Source: Acanthosoma haemorrhoidale (Eukaryota; Arthropoda; Insecta; Hemiptera; Acanthosomatidae). Taken from it: DNA of 64,000 nucleotides. The notes below the pieces were generated by a model that did not search any database, was not told the origin of the DNA, and worked only from the letters and a program-made list of their open reading frames with translations. Where the stretch lies: positions 33,142,796 to 33,206,795 of the forward strand of contig OV884012.1 in the NCBI GenBank assembly GCA_930367205.1, in the 5' to 3' direction. Positions within the stretch are counted from its first letter, which is position 1. Each line of letters opens with the position of its first letter. Below, one piece after another: positions 15,758 through 26,359 of this stretch. The position numbers were made by a program, and so were the translations under genes.

Positions 15758-18700
15758 GTTATCCCAACTATTTGCCTCTTCTTCCTGAGCTATGCTGCGG
15801 GTATAACCAATCAGAAGAATGAGACGGCAGAGACAGCAGCATCGGAGACGGTGAACAGAAGAGAAGCGCCTCCAGAGTTCAACATACCCCCAAGTGGTGG
15901 AGGTGGTATTATAAGCAGTGCATATGGACCACCTTCTGACAGCTACGGACCTCCACCAAGCGGTCCCCCGACCGGGTCAGGACCTCCACCAGACTCGTAC
16001 GGTCCTCCAAAGCCAGTTTATGGGCCACCATCCGACAACTACGGACCACCCCCAGGAGATGTTATCAATCCACCACCTCCCGCAGAGCATTACGGACCAC
16101 CTCCAGGTGGTAACTACGGACCACCCCCAGGGGATTTCTATGGTCCTCCTCCAGGTGACACATACCTACCTCCATCTAGACCAAGTGGCCCTAAGCCTGT
16201 ATACGGACCTCCCCCAAGTGGCCCAGTACCCTCATTCAGCATTGGTGGCCTGAAACCTCCTTCCGGTTCATATGGGCCTCCAGATCTAGGACCACCACCG
16301 TCAGTGTATGGTCCTCCAAACCAAAGACCTCCCAAACTGAAGCCCGTTTATGGACCACCTAAGCCTGCCTACGGACCACCAAAGCCATCATTTGGACATG
16401 GGCCACCGAAGCCTGCATATGGACCACCTAAAAGTACTGGAGGTATATTCTTTAAGCCACCTTCCTCAAAGCCAGTGTATGGTCCACCTAAACTTAACTA
16501 TGGACCACCACCCAAGCCTAATTTTGGACCTCCTAAGAATAGCTATGGGCCACCACCAAAACCATCTTATGGCCCACCAAGACCAAAACCAGTCTACGGA
16601 CCACCTTCAGGACAAGGACCACATGCCCCACCTGGAATACCATCTCCTCCCACTCCACCAGACATATCTTACGACGGATGGCAACCAATTCCAGGGATAT
16701 CTCATCCTCCACCAGACCACTCTGGTCCTAGTGACTCCTATGGCCCACCAGTTGGGCAGAGCCCACCGAGTAACACATACGGACCTCCTGATGACGCCCA
16801 TGCTCTCCTCGCCAGTATTGGAATTGGCCATGGGCCAATAGACAGTGGTCTTAGCCAACCAAGTGGAGACTACGGATCACCCAGTGACTCGTATGGAGCC
16901 CCTAATAGTGGCCAAGGGCCTCCAAGTGGAAGTTTCGGACCCCCAGCTTCCCTGCCAAGTAGTTCTTACGGAGGCCCTCCCCCACCGTTTCCAGACCATC
17001 AAGAACACCATTCTGGCACTTACGATGGACCACCACCCCCTCTGCCACACTCCCCTTCATTGTCAGTCAAACCTGTCTACGGTGTCCCAAACGTAGGTGG
17101 GGATTTTTCACATGGTGATTTAACTCCACCTAAAACATCCTATGGTGTACCAAGTAATTCGTACGGTATTCCAAGTGGACCATCCAGTGGTCCTGGTAAC
17201 TCATATAGACCTCCAGATACTCTGAGTGGCTCATATGGTGCACCAAGTGGATCATTTGTCCCCCCCAGTGGGCATGACAGTATACTTGGGTTATTAAAAG
17301 AATTTCCCTCAGGCCACGGTTCTAATTCCCTATCTGCAGATCTTACTCCTCCAGGAGGCTTACATAACGGACCGAGTGGTAAATATGGACATCCACCTAG
17401 TAGTAATTATGGTCCTCCGCCTAGTAGTAATTATGGGCCTCCACCTAGTGACAGCTATGGCCCTCCAAGCAGCAATTATGGCCCACCTCAAGGCAACTTT
17501 GGAGTACAATTATCCTCTTGCTGCGGAACACCACCACCAGACATAGGAGGACATGGCCACAAGTCTGGTTTGCCTTTAGCTTACGGAGTACCTTCTGGTA
17601 TGCAGATTGAGGGCCCTAATATCCACCCCAAAGTTCCAATCAACTTCCGAGAACCAGTGCCAAAAGGATTATTGGAGGCGATTGGAGAGTCTGCAGAGTA
17701 CAAAACTAGTGGCCATGGTAAACCTTTCCATGGTGGTACCTACATCCCACCAAGTGTACCAGAAGTACCGCAGCCTCATGGAAGTGATGGAAATTACCAC
17801 GAAGGGAACCATCACCAACAACAAGGTGGATTTCAAGGAGGACATCCATCAGTTGATTTAAGCCCCCCTCAGTTACAGCAACTTGATATTTCCAACAACT
17901 ATGGCCCACCTTCAGCTGAATCTCCTGCTGACCATCTAAATGTAGGGGGGGCTGACTTACTTAACAGCCTTGGATTGGAGGGAACTGACATAAGTAAGTC
18001 AATATCTCACGAATACACACCGAACTCACTCGACATACCAATCGAAGGTAACCAAGGAAGTTACACGCTAAATATTCAGTCTGCAAATGGAGACCCCCAT
18101 GGAAACGTTCCACACGAACACGTACTCTCGAATGGACTGCTGCAAGATATACTCGCTGCAATTGAACACCAGCCTACAGCTGTACAGCATGTGCAGCCCA
18201 GTTACGGTGTGACAGACGCTCACCCAAGCGGTACAGAAGAGCACAGTGTTCACACCGCACCCAGTGGGTCTGAGCTTCAGCGGTTCAAGCATGAGAACAA
18301 AGATGAGACATTGGTGGCACAAGAGAGTATTAACCACGAGAGCCATTCGCAAGCCCTGTCTTCGGCTTCAGGCGCAAGCCAACAGGAAAGGCAGGATTCA
18401 TCTTCTGGACAGGATGGAGTAAGCAACCATATTACTTCCAACGAACAAGTAGCATTTGAGAGACAACCCGTCAACCAAGGATTTTCGTCCAGTGGAATTG
18501 CTCTTTACTTTAACCCAGAACCAAACAGAAATGTAACTAGTCACGGTTACAACAATACCTCGATCGACTTTGAGTCCTTTGCTAGACAGCGATATGTGAC
18601 CTCGCCTCTTCCTAAGGCCACAGACCCAAACACTGCCTCGACGCGGGTGAGTTCCAGCGCGACGCAGGAGCCTCCACATTCGTCACAGTCGCAGCCTGAT

Positions 18701-18772
18701 GGCAGCTACGTCAACTTCGACTCACCCTCAAACAAATACTCCTACGACATCACGGGAAACAACTCGCGGTAG
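15758..18772 (+). CDS. YGPP-repeat secreted structural protein, main and last exon
   Basis: The 3015-bp exon encodes about 1004 residues and ends with TAG. The N-terminus (VIPTICLFFLSYAAG) is a signal-peptide core, so the protein is probably secreted. An NRR site follows shortly. I count 26 YGPP units: 21 in a dense block (about 15919-16790, often KPVYGPPKPAYGPP-like or DSYGPP), four in a compact SSNYGPP array (about 17395-17490) and one at about 17899. Between the blocks the units drift to YGAP, YGVP and YGSP. Two adjacent cysteines lie near 17517. The C-terminal third (from about 17640) is rich in His, Gln, Ser and Asn and lacks repeats. No chitin-binding R&R or enzyme domain is visible. 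Tyr/Pro-rich repeats suggest an extracellular matrix or cuticle protein able to form dityrosine or quinone cross-links, or a glue-like secretion. This is inferred from composition only. GC content and codon use are clearly higher than the flanks. Confidence 0.9.
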   Translation, partial: VIPTICLFFLSYAAGITNQKNETAETAASETVNRREAPPEFNIPPSGGGGIISSAYGPPSDSYGPPPSGPPTGSGPPPDSYGPPKPVYGPPSDNYGPPPGDVINPPPPAEHYGPPPGGNYGPPPGDFYGPPPGDTYLPPSRPSGPKPVYGPPPSGPVPSFSIGGLKPPSGSYGPPDLGPPPSVYGPPNQRPPKLKPVYGPPKPAYGPPKPSFGHGPPKPAYGPPKSTGGIFFKPPSSKPVYGPPKLNYGPPPKPNFGPPKNSYGPPPKPSYGPPRPKPVYGPPSGQGPHAPPGIPSPPTPPDISYDGWQPIPGISHPPPDHSGPSDSYGPPVGQSPPSNTYGPPDDAHALLASIGIGHGPIDSGLSQPSGDYGSPSDSYGAPNSGQGPPSGSFGPPASLPSSSYGGPPPPFPDHQEHHSGTYDGPPPPLPHSPSLSVKPVYGVPNVGGDFSHGDLTPPKTSYGVPSNSYGIPSGPSSGPGNSYRPPDTLSGSYGAPSGSFVPPSGHDSILGLLKEFPSGHGSNSLSADLTPPGGLHNGPSGKYGHPPSSNYGPPPSSNYGPPPSDSYGPPSSNYGPPQGNFGVQLSSCCGTPPPDIGGHGHKSGLPLAYGVPSGMQIEGPNIHPKVPINFREPVPKGLLEAIGESAEYKTSGHGKPFHGGTYIPPSVPEVPQPHGSDGNYHEGNHHQQQGGFQGGHPSVDLSPPQLQQLDISNNYGPPSAESPADHLNVGGADLLNSLGLEGTDISKSISHEYTPNSLDIPIEGNQGSYTLNIQSANGDPHGNVPHEHVLSNGLLQDILAAIEHQPTAVQHVQPSYGVTDAHPSGTEEHSVHTAPSGSELQRFKHENKDETLVAQESINHESHSQALSSASGASQQERQDSSSGQDGVSNHITSNEQVAFERQPVNQGFSSSGIALYFNPEPNRNVTSHGYNNTSIDFESFARQRYVTSPLPKATDPNTASTRVSSSATQEPPHSSQSQPDGSYVNFDSPSNKYSYDITGNNSR

Positions 18773-18975
18773 TGAGTGACGAAGAGACGTTAAGTGTTGA
18801 GTGGACATTTCCTTTTATGAAAACTTATTTATTACCTTCATCTTCTGATCTGTGTGCCAATAAAGCCCTTTGTAAAGAGATGATATAAGGACAGTTCTTA
18901 CAAACTGTATTATTTATGTATTGATGCCAAGCTATGTTATGTACCTTTTGTAAATAAATTATAATTTAGTTTGTT
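18773..18975 (+). terminator. 3' untranslated region with two polyadenylation signals
   Basis: AATAAA occurs at 18859-18864 and again at 18953-18958, within 190 bp of the stop codon and in the same sense as the YGPP gene. Both are plausible polyadenylation signals and could give two 3' ends. The cleavage sites are not determined. Confidence 0.7.
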
Positions 18976-20570
18976 TATCCAGCCGTTTACCTCATATTCG
19001 TAATGTGCAAGACACTTACAATTTAAAATAATCATTCAAAAATATTGCCCACCACTGACATTAAAACGTAACTTTTTTTTCTCTTCACAATTAATTCAGA
19101 ATTATAAAAAACGTAATTTGTAGTCTTCAGTTTAAAATGGTACAAATGGAATGCTTAGAAACTCATAAATGTAAAAAAAATGCAAAAACAAAAAAGTTAA
19201 CTTTCTTGTACAAAGTGTATATGCTGAAAAGTTTTGTAGTTGACATTCATATTATACAACTTACAGTTCTAAATGGTTTTGAAATTAATGTTTATTTTTA
19301 ACAATCTAAATTGGTTTTTATATGGAAAAAAAATCATTTTTGATTGTTTCCTTCAAATAATTTCGCAAGAAGTGATGGTAGGTATTACTAACATAAGTTT
19401 TTAGGAACATAGGATATAAATCTAAAGATGAATAGGGCGATCCTTGATTGACAAAGCTTCGTACAGGCATAGGTACTTACTTAGGCAAGGGTGCTCAGGA
19501 GAAGGTAAGGGGGTAGGAAGAGGACGACCCTCTCAGCAGATGCAGGGGAATTCTCTTTCCTCTATGAATGCCCAATAGCCGAATGTTTCTATGTCGTTCT
19601 ATGTACTAACATTTTATCATCCCATCAACTATATGACAATTGTATGTTGGTCGCGTCAGATTTATAACAAAAAATGATTATTCGATAAATAAAAATGTTC
19701 TATTTTTTTGTATGAACAATTATTTATTTATATATATCCGTATTATGGAATGGCCAAGAATTTCTATGGTATAGTTTAAATCGTAAATCGTCAGGCTTAC
19801 AACTTGAATTCAATTATTACATTGAGTGATAATTGGGAATGTTCACTTTTGTACAAGTGGCATGCACCTTCTTCTCCCATGTAGATCTTGCTTCCGGCTT
19901 CGCCTGAGTTATCTCTGTACGTTATTCGTCACTAGTAGTCTAGTTTGTGGGCCCATTTATGAATTGATTGCCAGGTAAGTAAAATAATTTGTAAGCTTTT
20001 ACTGATTTTTCAAAATATATTATTAGTTAATACCGTAGGCTAATCAGTCTGTTATTAAGGAATTATTAAAGGAGGAATCGCATTTAGTTTTTACCATATT
20101 TTTTAAACAATCAATGTTTTATGCGTGCACGAGAGGTTTATCCCATCCAAAACAGAACCCCCTTCCCACCGATTCAGGTTCTCAGAAATATTTCGCTTGA
20201 GAGATTTAAAATATTCTGCAAACTTTTTGTATTTCGACCCTATTTTTTTTTTCAGCTAACCCAAATATGAAAACATGCTTTCTTTCCATGCAATAAACAA
20301 TTTTAATAAATTAAAAATCGATTTTTTCATAATCTTCTTTATAATTTCTAGAGAGGAATAGAGAGCAGTAAAGAAGTTAGACGATTTGGTTTATTTTGTT
20401 GGAAAGTCTTGTTTTCTTCTATCTGTAACGTATGTATAAGATATGCTAAATCCCAGCATATGATTAATGAGCCCAGTACAAGAAATTTGAGGTATCTCCT
20501 CATGAGGAAACATAAGAATGAAAATTTGGCTTGAAAACAACTATCAAATGCAAACTAATAGGAGCACCAT
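18976..20570. other. AT-rich intergenic sequence
   Basis: No coding gene was recognised. A GC-richer patch at about 19440-19570 may be an old repeat but was not matched to any family in this window. Confidence 0.4.
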
Positions 20571-20750
20571 ACTCCTGCTAAAGCCTATAGTAAGCCACAA
20601 AAAAGTTGACATGTCCCATATACTTAAATAATTGTAGTTTTCTGAAGAATTCTCATCCAACTATAGCAACTAATAACGAAACAACAAATCCACCCTTAAT
20701 ATAAAATAAAAATCTTCAAAAAATATGGGGACATATATTTCGATTGGAGA
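20571..20750. repeat. Dispersed repeat F, uninterrupted (empty-site) copy
   Basis: This segment runs from AAGCCTATAG through GCCACAAAAAAGTTGAC and ATACTTAAATAATTGTAG to ACAACAAATCCACCCTTAA. It is the same repeat that is split in two at 22543-22586 and 23449-23600 by the solo-LTR insertion. The equivalent insertion point here is ATGTC at 20611-20615. Confidence 0.8.
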
Positions 20751-21059
20751 ATTTTGTATACCAATATATTTATTTTGATATTTTATGATATATTCAATTG
20801 AGTTAACACTTTTCTCATGCCATGGATGGCTTCCACTTCGATCATGTCATGAAGTTGGGGATCCGCTTCATCCCATGATCCTTGAAAGCTGCCTGACCCC
20901 GATCTCAAACCAGCTCCTGGAACCAATCATGTTGAACTCCGTGTAATGTAGAAGGTCTTTGTAGTTATTGAAAGTAATTTTATTGATAGTAGTGTTTCTC
21001 TGTAGGCTGGAATATAGTACCAAGGACCAAAAAAAAAGTTTTTTTGAAAATTCTTACCG

Positions 21060-21240
21060 AGTTACTGCGCGTACTTGAAAAAACAATAAGCCAGCATAAT
21101 CACAGGCCATATCACAAACGATCTGAATATACCTTATAGCCTTCATCACATCCCTTTTAAGCTGGCTGAATTCCATAAAACCTTATAAAATCACCTTGAT
21201 ATTCTGCACAATCATTATACAGCGCCACACTGATTGAACC
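21060..21240 (+). pseudogene. Strongly diverged jockey family A ORF2 fragment
   Basis: The sequence from ACGATCTGAATATACCTTA through AATTCCATAAAACC to CAATCATTATACAGCGCCACAC parallels 8980-9105 of the older jockey copy (GACATTAATATGCCTTACAT, AAATTCCATAGTAACC, CAGTCATTGCACTGCACCAC). No frame survives. It is the most decayed of the four family A copies. Confidence 0.55.
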
Positions 21241-22542
21241 TGCATGAGTAATAGATACCTGCACCATGAATAAATGGTCCTAGTAGGAGCCCTGATAAAT
21301 GAATATTTGGCTCTGCCCCTTAAGTCAGCCTCTGCAGCTGATACGGCTAATGGAGGAGAGGTTTGCTGCACTTTTACCATGAGAGGGCCGTGGGGATATG
21401 CAGAGTTCGGAGTTCCCAGTGACTAAATGCGTACATGAATGCTCAACTGTAAACAAAGTAATCCTTGCAACAGCACACGACATAGGGCACATAGTAGTTT
21501 TATTTAAATTAAAAAAAATTATAGAAATATTTATCATCTGTAACATTGATTATGGAGTAATTTTTTAATAGATAAATAAATAGTAAATAAAGGACATAAA
21601 AATTGAATAAACTAAAATTAGACATAATTGGGGTGCTTGGAATGATTTAGAAAAATTGGTTATTAAAAATTACCCTTTCGACGCAAAAAAATGTTCTAAT
21701 CTGCTGAAATAACCTTAAACTAGTAAATTCTATTCTAACAACTTAAGTTAATTGATATTGTTAAAATTCTTTCTGCACTACTGACTGCAATATGTCTCTA
21801 CTAGAGTTATTTTCGTTAATAGCTCCTGGGCTGGGACAGGAAAATTCTTGAATGTTACCCCAATGGATCCAAAATTTTACCTTGAAAGTATTAGTTAGTA
21901 GTATTTCGAAGTGTGATCGAACAAGCCTTAGAAGATCAATAGATTTTTTTTTACTCTCATGAGGATACCACATAAAAAAATACTGACAATATTGGAGTGA
22001 AAGAAACCTCTCCCTTTCGTCTAGGAAATTAATTAAAGATGTTTAATTGTGAACATGAAAACAAGATATTACTCTTAAAAAATCATTATCTCCCTTTATA
22101 AAATAATGAAGGCTCCTATAACACTTATCCATTATGAGGTTGGGTGATTTATATTGTTAAATAACTAAACGAACAATGTCTTAATTAGGTTTGAAATTAT
22201 TATTTAATTAGGCGTCCATTAGGAAGATGTACCAATAACTGAATTGAAAGCACAAAACGTAATGCGTGAATAGGTCAATAATTAAAAGATTTTTTCTATT
22301 TTTATTGGCTAATATGACTAATAATTGGATGCAAAAAAGAAATAATGGTATTATTTTTTGGAAGTCTTTTCGTATTTAACAATAATATAATTGATGTTTA
22401 ATTTTATATTTTTCCACAAAATCTTATTGTTCGATCCAGAGCTGCATGCAGAATTTAAAGCATAACGTTAAACTGAAACTATGAAACAATTATACTTTTA
22501 CGGTTGAATTCTTCACCTACCGTAGTAGGAATATATATTCCT
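21241..22542. other. AT-rich sequence, one unassigned GC-richer patch
   Basis: The patch at 21300-21430 is unassigned. The rest shows no supported coding or repeat feature. Confidence 0.35.
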
Positions 22543-23600
22543 ACTGAAGCCTATAGTCACAAAGCCACAAGAAAAGTTTACGCGTCTGTCGGGTCGTCAC
22601 GAGGGGGGTGCCTAGTTACGCTAGCCCTGGTGACGAAGTGAGGGTTGATTAAGTTTATGACCTGGACAATCGTTTCATGACGGTCTTACTATCTGACTTT
22701 ATTTTTGATAGGTATGTACCCCGACAATGCACCTTGTTCAGCAGAAGAAGTATAGGGTAGGTAGGTGTGGTTTTGGAATGACCACGAATTCACACTCGGT
22801 ATCTGAGGGTAGGCGAAATCCGTCCAGATCCCAAAGGCAAGTGTGAACCGGAGAGAGGCAGACTTAATCGCCGTGGGGAACACTGCTTGGTACGTTTTTA
22901 GGGCCACGACAACCGTTGTCCACTAGGGAGAGGTCTCTCCCAAGGAGGTGCTAGATTTAGCGAGATGGAGGCAGAGATTCCCACTAGGAAGGTTTGGGGT
23001 CTGAACGCCGGACTAAAAAGTAGCGAGGTGAGGAGAGAGAGATGCAGAGTTTTTCAAAAATAAGGAAGCCAAGTTTTTGAACATGAGAGCAGCCACAAGG
23101 CATCAGTCAGCCAGTTGTCAGGATAATGAATTACAGGCCAAAACCTCCGGTCTCAAATACGCAACTGGCTTCGTAGGCTCAGTGTGGCCTTAGCGTCCCT
23201 GATACCTGACCCGGGTAAGGGTCTCCGGGCCTCTCGGCGGTTTGGCTCGTTTAATACTTGCTACTGGTAGCGGGTGCCCCAGCTCATATAACTAATTGGC
23301 TTGTAGCTGCATTTTTATTGTTAACAACATTTACAATGATTTATGGTTCGGTAATGTTATTTACATTTGTTTAAATTAATTTACAATATATATATAATAG
23401 AGTATAGGGTGATTTATCTTATGTAGTTACACATACACGGTTGCTACAACGTCCATTATACTTGAATAATTGTTGTCTTTCTGAAGAACTCTATCATTAT
23501 CCAACTACGGCAATTTATAACGATACAACAAATCCACCCTTAACATAAAATAAAAATCTTCAAATCTTCGTTAATTCTTCAAAAGATGTGGGGACACATA
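22543..23600. repeat. Dispersed repeat F, copy split by an insertion
   Basis: The left part (22543-22586) and right part (23449-23600) together match the uninterrupted copy at 20571-20750. The 862 bases between them are the inserted LTR. The right part keeps ACAACAAATCCACCCTTAA and AAAATAAAAATCTTCAAA. Confidence 0.8.
22587..23448. mobile_element. Solo LTR, 862 bp
   Basis: The insert begins TGTCGGGT and ends GGTTGCTACA, so it has the TG...CA ends of an LTR. It is flanked by GCGTC (22582-22586) and ACGTC (23449-23453), a 5-bp duplication with one change. The empty-site copy at 20611 has ATGTC at the same place. No internal retrotransposon sequence is present. A second, shorter copy at 42678-43173 shares its start (TGGCGGGTAGCC) and a closely matching stretch ending in AGAGTATAGGGTGATT. 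The parent family is not identifiable; a 5-bp duplication would fit BEL/Pao, Ty1/copia or some Ty3 elements. Confidence 0.78.
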
Positions 23601-23990
23601 TATATATTTCTTACAGTCAAAATAAATATTATATGATTGATTAAATAAACTTATGTCTAATGTATAGAATCCCTCTTGGGAAGAAATGCTTGTTTCGTCA
23701 ATATTTTTTGAATCGGCATTGCCAGCCTCATCTTCCATTCCTTTAACAAAGTCAATAATTTCCTCATCTGCTAACTCTTGTTCAACATTCCATGTCACCA
23801 CTCTGCAACTTCAGTGTCAATAATGTTTTCGCAGCCGTTTATCCCTCTGACAGCAGCTAGTTTGCTATCAATGTTGTCATCTGTTGTCGCTAAGATTTCT
23901 TTAGGGTTAGTTCCAACAATTTTGCCGTTGAAGGATGAATTGGAAGTTGAGGATTCGTTTGAACACTATTTCACACTTACATGGCTCTTT
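23601..23990 (-). pseudogene. Possible pogo/Tigger-like transposase C-terminal relic
   Basis: The minus strand encodes VEQELADEEIIDFVKGMEDEAG, preceded in another frame by NGCENIIDTEVAEW. This combination of an acidic EEW-like motif followed by L(T/A)DEEII resembles the tail of Tigger/jerky-type DDE transposases. A frameshift separates the two pieces and the catalytic core is absent. It could also be a relic of a different acidic protein. Confidence 0.4.
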
Positions 23991-24129
23991 CATATATATA
24001 CTTAAATAATCTTCAACGGACGATCTGTTTTTAAAAATAACTTTATTGAGAATTCGACACAAGGTTTACACTAAGACTGGTCTGCACATGGACGAGTCTA
24101 ATTACTAATAACTTGATAACAAAATAACC

Positions 24130-24230
24130 TATAAGATGCTAGGAATACGAATGGAATAAGAATAAGAATAGAATAGCGGTAAGAAAAGAATGGCAATAGG
24201 AATAGGAATAGGAGTAAGAATATAGGCTTA
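24130..24230. repeat. Degenerate (GGAATA)n-like short tandem repeat
   Basis: Units such as AATAAG, AATAGG and GGAATA recur irregularly through this purine-rich stretch. There is no coding signal. Confidence 0.6.
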
Positions 24231-24344
24231 GTTACACGCCGAGAGCGTATATATATAGGAGAGGAATGTTGTTATCGATTAGCACTGTTAGGATTAGTTA
24301 AGGTCATTTAACTATATATAAATATATATATATATACAATACAT

Positions 24345-24573
24345 ATATTTTTTTTCTTTCATAGCCCTTTTAAATTTACAGATAATTATATATAATTATA
24401 GATCCTCAGGCGAATTTATTTACAAATTATTTTTGTATTTCCTGTAGCATCGCTTCATCATATACAGGTGTTGTTATTTTATAAAAATTATATAATGAAT
24501 AAACAAGTATAATGATATACATTATACGTTACTGGACTAAACTGACTAATAAAGGTGATGGGGCTCACCTTTT
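24345..24573 (-). repeat. Dispersed repeat D, longest copy
   Basis: A T-rich tail is followed by about 200 bp shared with 9638-9790 and 11190-11350. The copy ends in AGGTGATGGGGCTCACCTT, a near-palindrome also found at the end of the copy at 43744-43942. On the minus strand this end can be read as Lys-Val-Ser-Pro-Ile-Thr, which may be the last codons of a LINE ORF. Confidence 0.65.
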
Positions 24574-26070
24574 TGATCAAACTTAAAACTACCTTACATA
24601 CTAATTCTTAACCTAATTTTTCCCTGACAGTCTGTTACCATCGATGCGGGAGGGGTGGTTGGGTATATATATATATATGCAGGCTTTACATTTACTTCCT
24701 AAGATTTCACTAGGCCAGGCAGAATTCGATGTTACTTAATAAAATTCAGCACGTGTATTGTAAAAAACACATACAAATTAATTAACATATATTTATTGAT
24801 TATAAACATTTATTTTTGAATATATAAATAATTGCAATTTTATTTTACTCTCAAATCTGAAATATTTGCTTTTTTCGACAGATAATGGATGAATTTGAAA
24901 TTGAAATCTCAAATAAAATTATTATATTATTTTTAATAGATAAAGGGCTACGTAATAGGATTTTATTAACTAACAAAAATTATACTAACTAAAAGCACAC
25001 AGTTTAACAACAATATAGTTCAGATTCATTTTAGTAAAGGATCGTCATATAATTAAGTAAGCATTACACGTTAAAATATAAAAAGGAACAATTATCAATA
25101 TAATTTTATAATAAAAGTCATAACAATAGTCAACATATTTCTGGGACGTATAAATAGTGCGTGAGGAGCAAATTGGTATATTGCATTTTCAACGTACTTT
25201 CTTCGTACTTTTATAGTTATTTCTTCAAAAGTATTCACAGAAACCATTTCTTAGACGCTTTCTTATTGAAAATCCGGCCATCATTTTGTTACTCATATCC
25301 AGTTCACATAGGAGATTTGGTATAGATTAACGCGAATGACTCATTATAATTACATTATAACAAAAACCATAATATTATAAACATAGCAAACAAATATACA
25401 CGGATAAAAAATCAAATGTTGTTACTTAAGAAAACGTGACGTGAACACTCGCTATTAGTGAATCTCTCATGGTACGGTAATGTTTTCACTAACATCCTCA
25501 GATGTAACGACTGAGAACGACGAAACATGGAATGAAGACGACAACCGTGTAAACAAACACTGTAAACACAGAATGAAACACAGCTTAACGGAAGCCCGAT
25601 CTCCACACCACCCCTGCTTCCGAATTACCAGTGATTTTCTTCAAACGTGAGAGGAAATCTCACGGTGTGAGTTTCCCCGGGTTAGCATACTACTGTTTAC
25701 TATTACTATTATAATGTGTTAATTATAAAACAAGTATCACAAAGTAAAAACGCTTTTGTATCAATAGAATTTTGGAACGCATTTAAGTTAGGAATATTTT
25801 GACTGCTGCCATGATGGAGATTAAAAATCTTGTTTGATATTAAGCTAAATGAACATGAAATCACTAAGGAAACAATTAGTACATAGTAATATAATATTTT
25901 GTTTTTAATAATGGATTAAAAAAATAGTTTTATTTCATTTATCGATTCACAACATTTTATTGTAAGCCTAGAATATGATTTAAAGGCTTTGAAAATGATA
26001 TGCGAAAGACGTATGAAAGAATACTACGTATATACAGAGTGTTCGGATGAAGAAAATTAAGTTGTAAGGG
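24574..26070. other. AT-rich sequence without recognised genes
   Basis: No supported feature was seen. The open frame at 25412-25606 (-) has no recognisable domain. Confidence 0.4.
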
Positions 26071-26170
26071 AGTCGAGTACTCACGTGACTAGACGTTGGC
26101 GAGTACTCACGTGACTAGGCATAGTCGAGTACTCACGTGACTAGGCATAGTCGAGTCCTCACGTGACTAG
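26071..26170. repeat. 26-bp tandem repeat carrying four CACGTG E-boxes
   Basis: Four units share GAGTACTCACGTGACTAG-like sequence (one reads GAGTCCTC). The palindrome TCACGTGA falls at 26081, 26107, 26133 and 26159, exactly 26 bp apart. CACGTG is the core bound by bHLH-zip and circadian bHLH-PAS factors, so a regulatory role is possible. It may equally be a neutral minisatellite. Confidence 0.9.
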
Positions 26171-26359
26171 TGATCTGAGGGTAGCAATTTATTCTCCAAT
26201 AGATGACTAGCAGCATGACAGGAGACTAACTACCTGTAGCTAACTTCCAAACTCATACAGGGCACAAATATCATCTTCATGAAGTGCTCATATATTTAAC
26301 AGTGAGGTAGAGTCCGAAGTAAAATATGTGCCGTGAGGTAGAAATGACCACCAAACTAT
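26171..26359. other. Short spacer
   Basis: No feature was recognised between the tandem repeat and the LINE relic. Confidence 0.3.

Noticed and set aside
15918..18679. Numerous overlapping open frames inside the YGPP exon on both strands
   Set aside because: They are shadows caused by the GC-rich Pro/Tyr codon repeats; only the long plus frame has a signal peptide, repeat periodicity and a sensible stop.
20820..20960. GC-richer segment with a coding look on the minus strand
   Set aside because: Stops interrupt every frame and no family is recognised; recorded only as unassigned sequence.
26071..26170. CRISPR-like array
   Set aside because: The units are contiguous with no unique spacers, and the genome is eukaryotic; it is a minisatellite.
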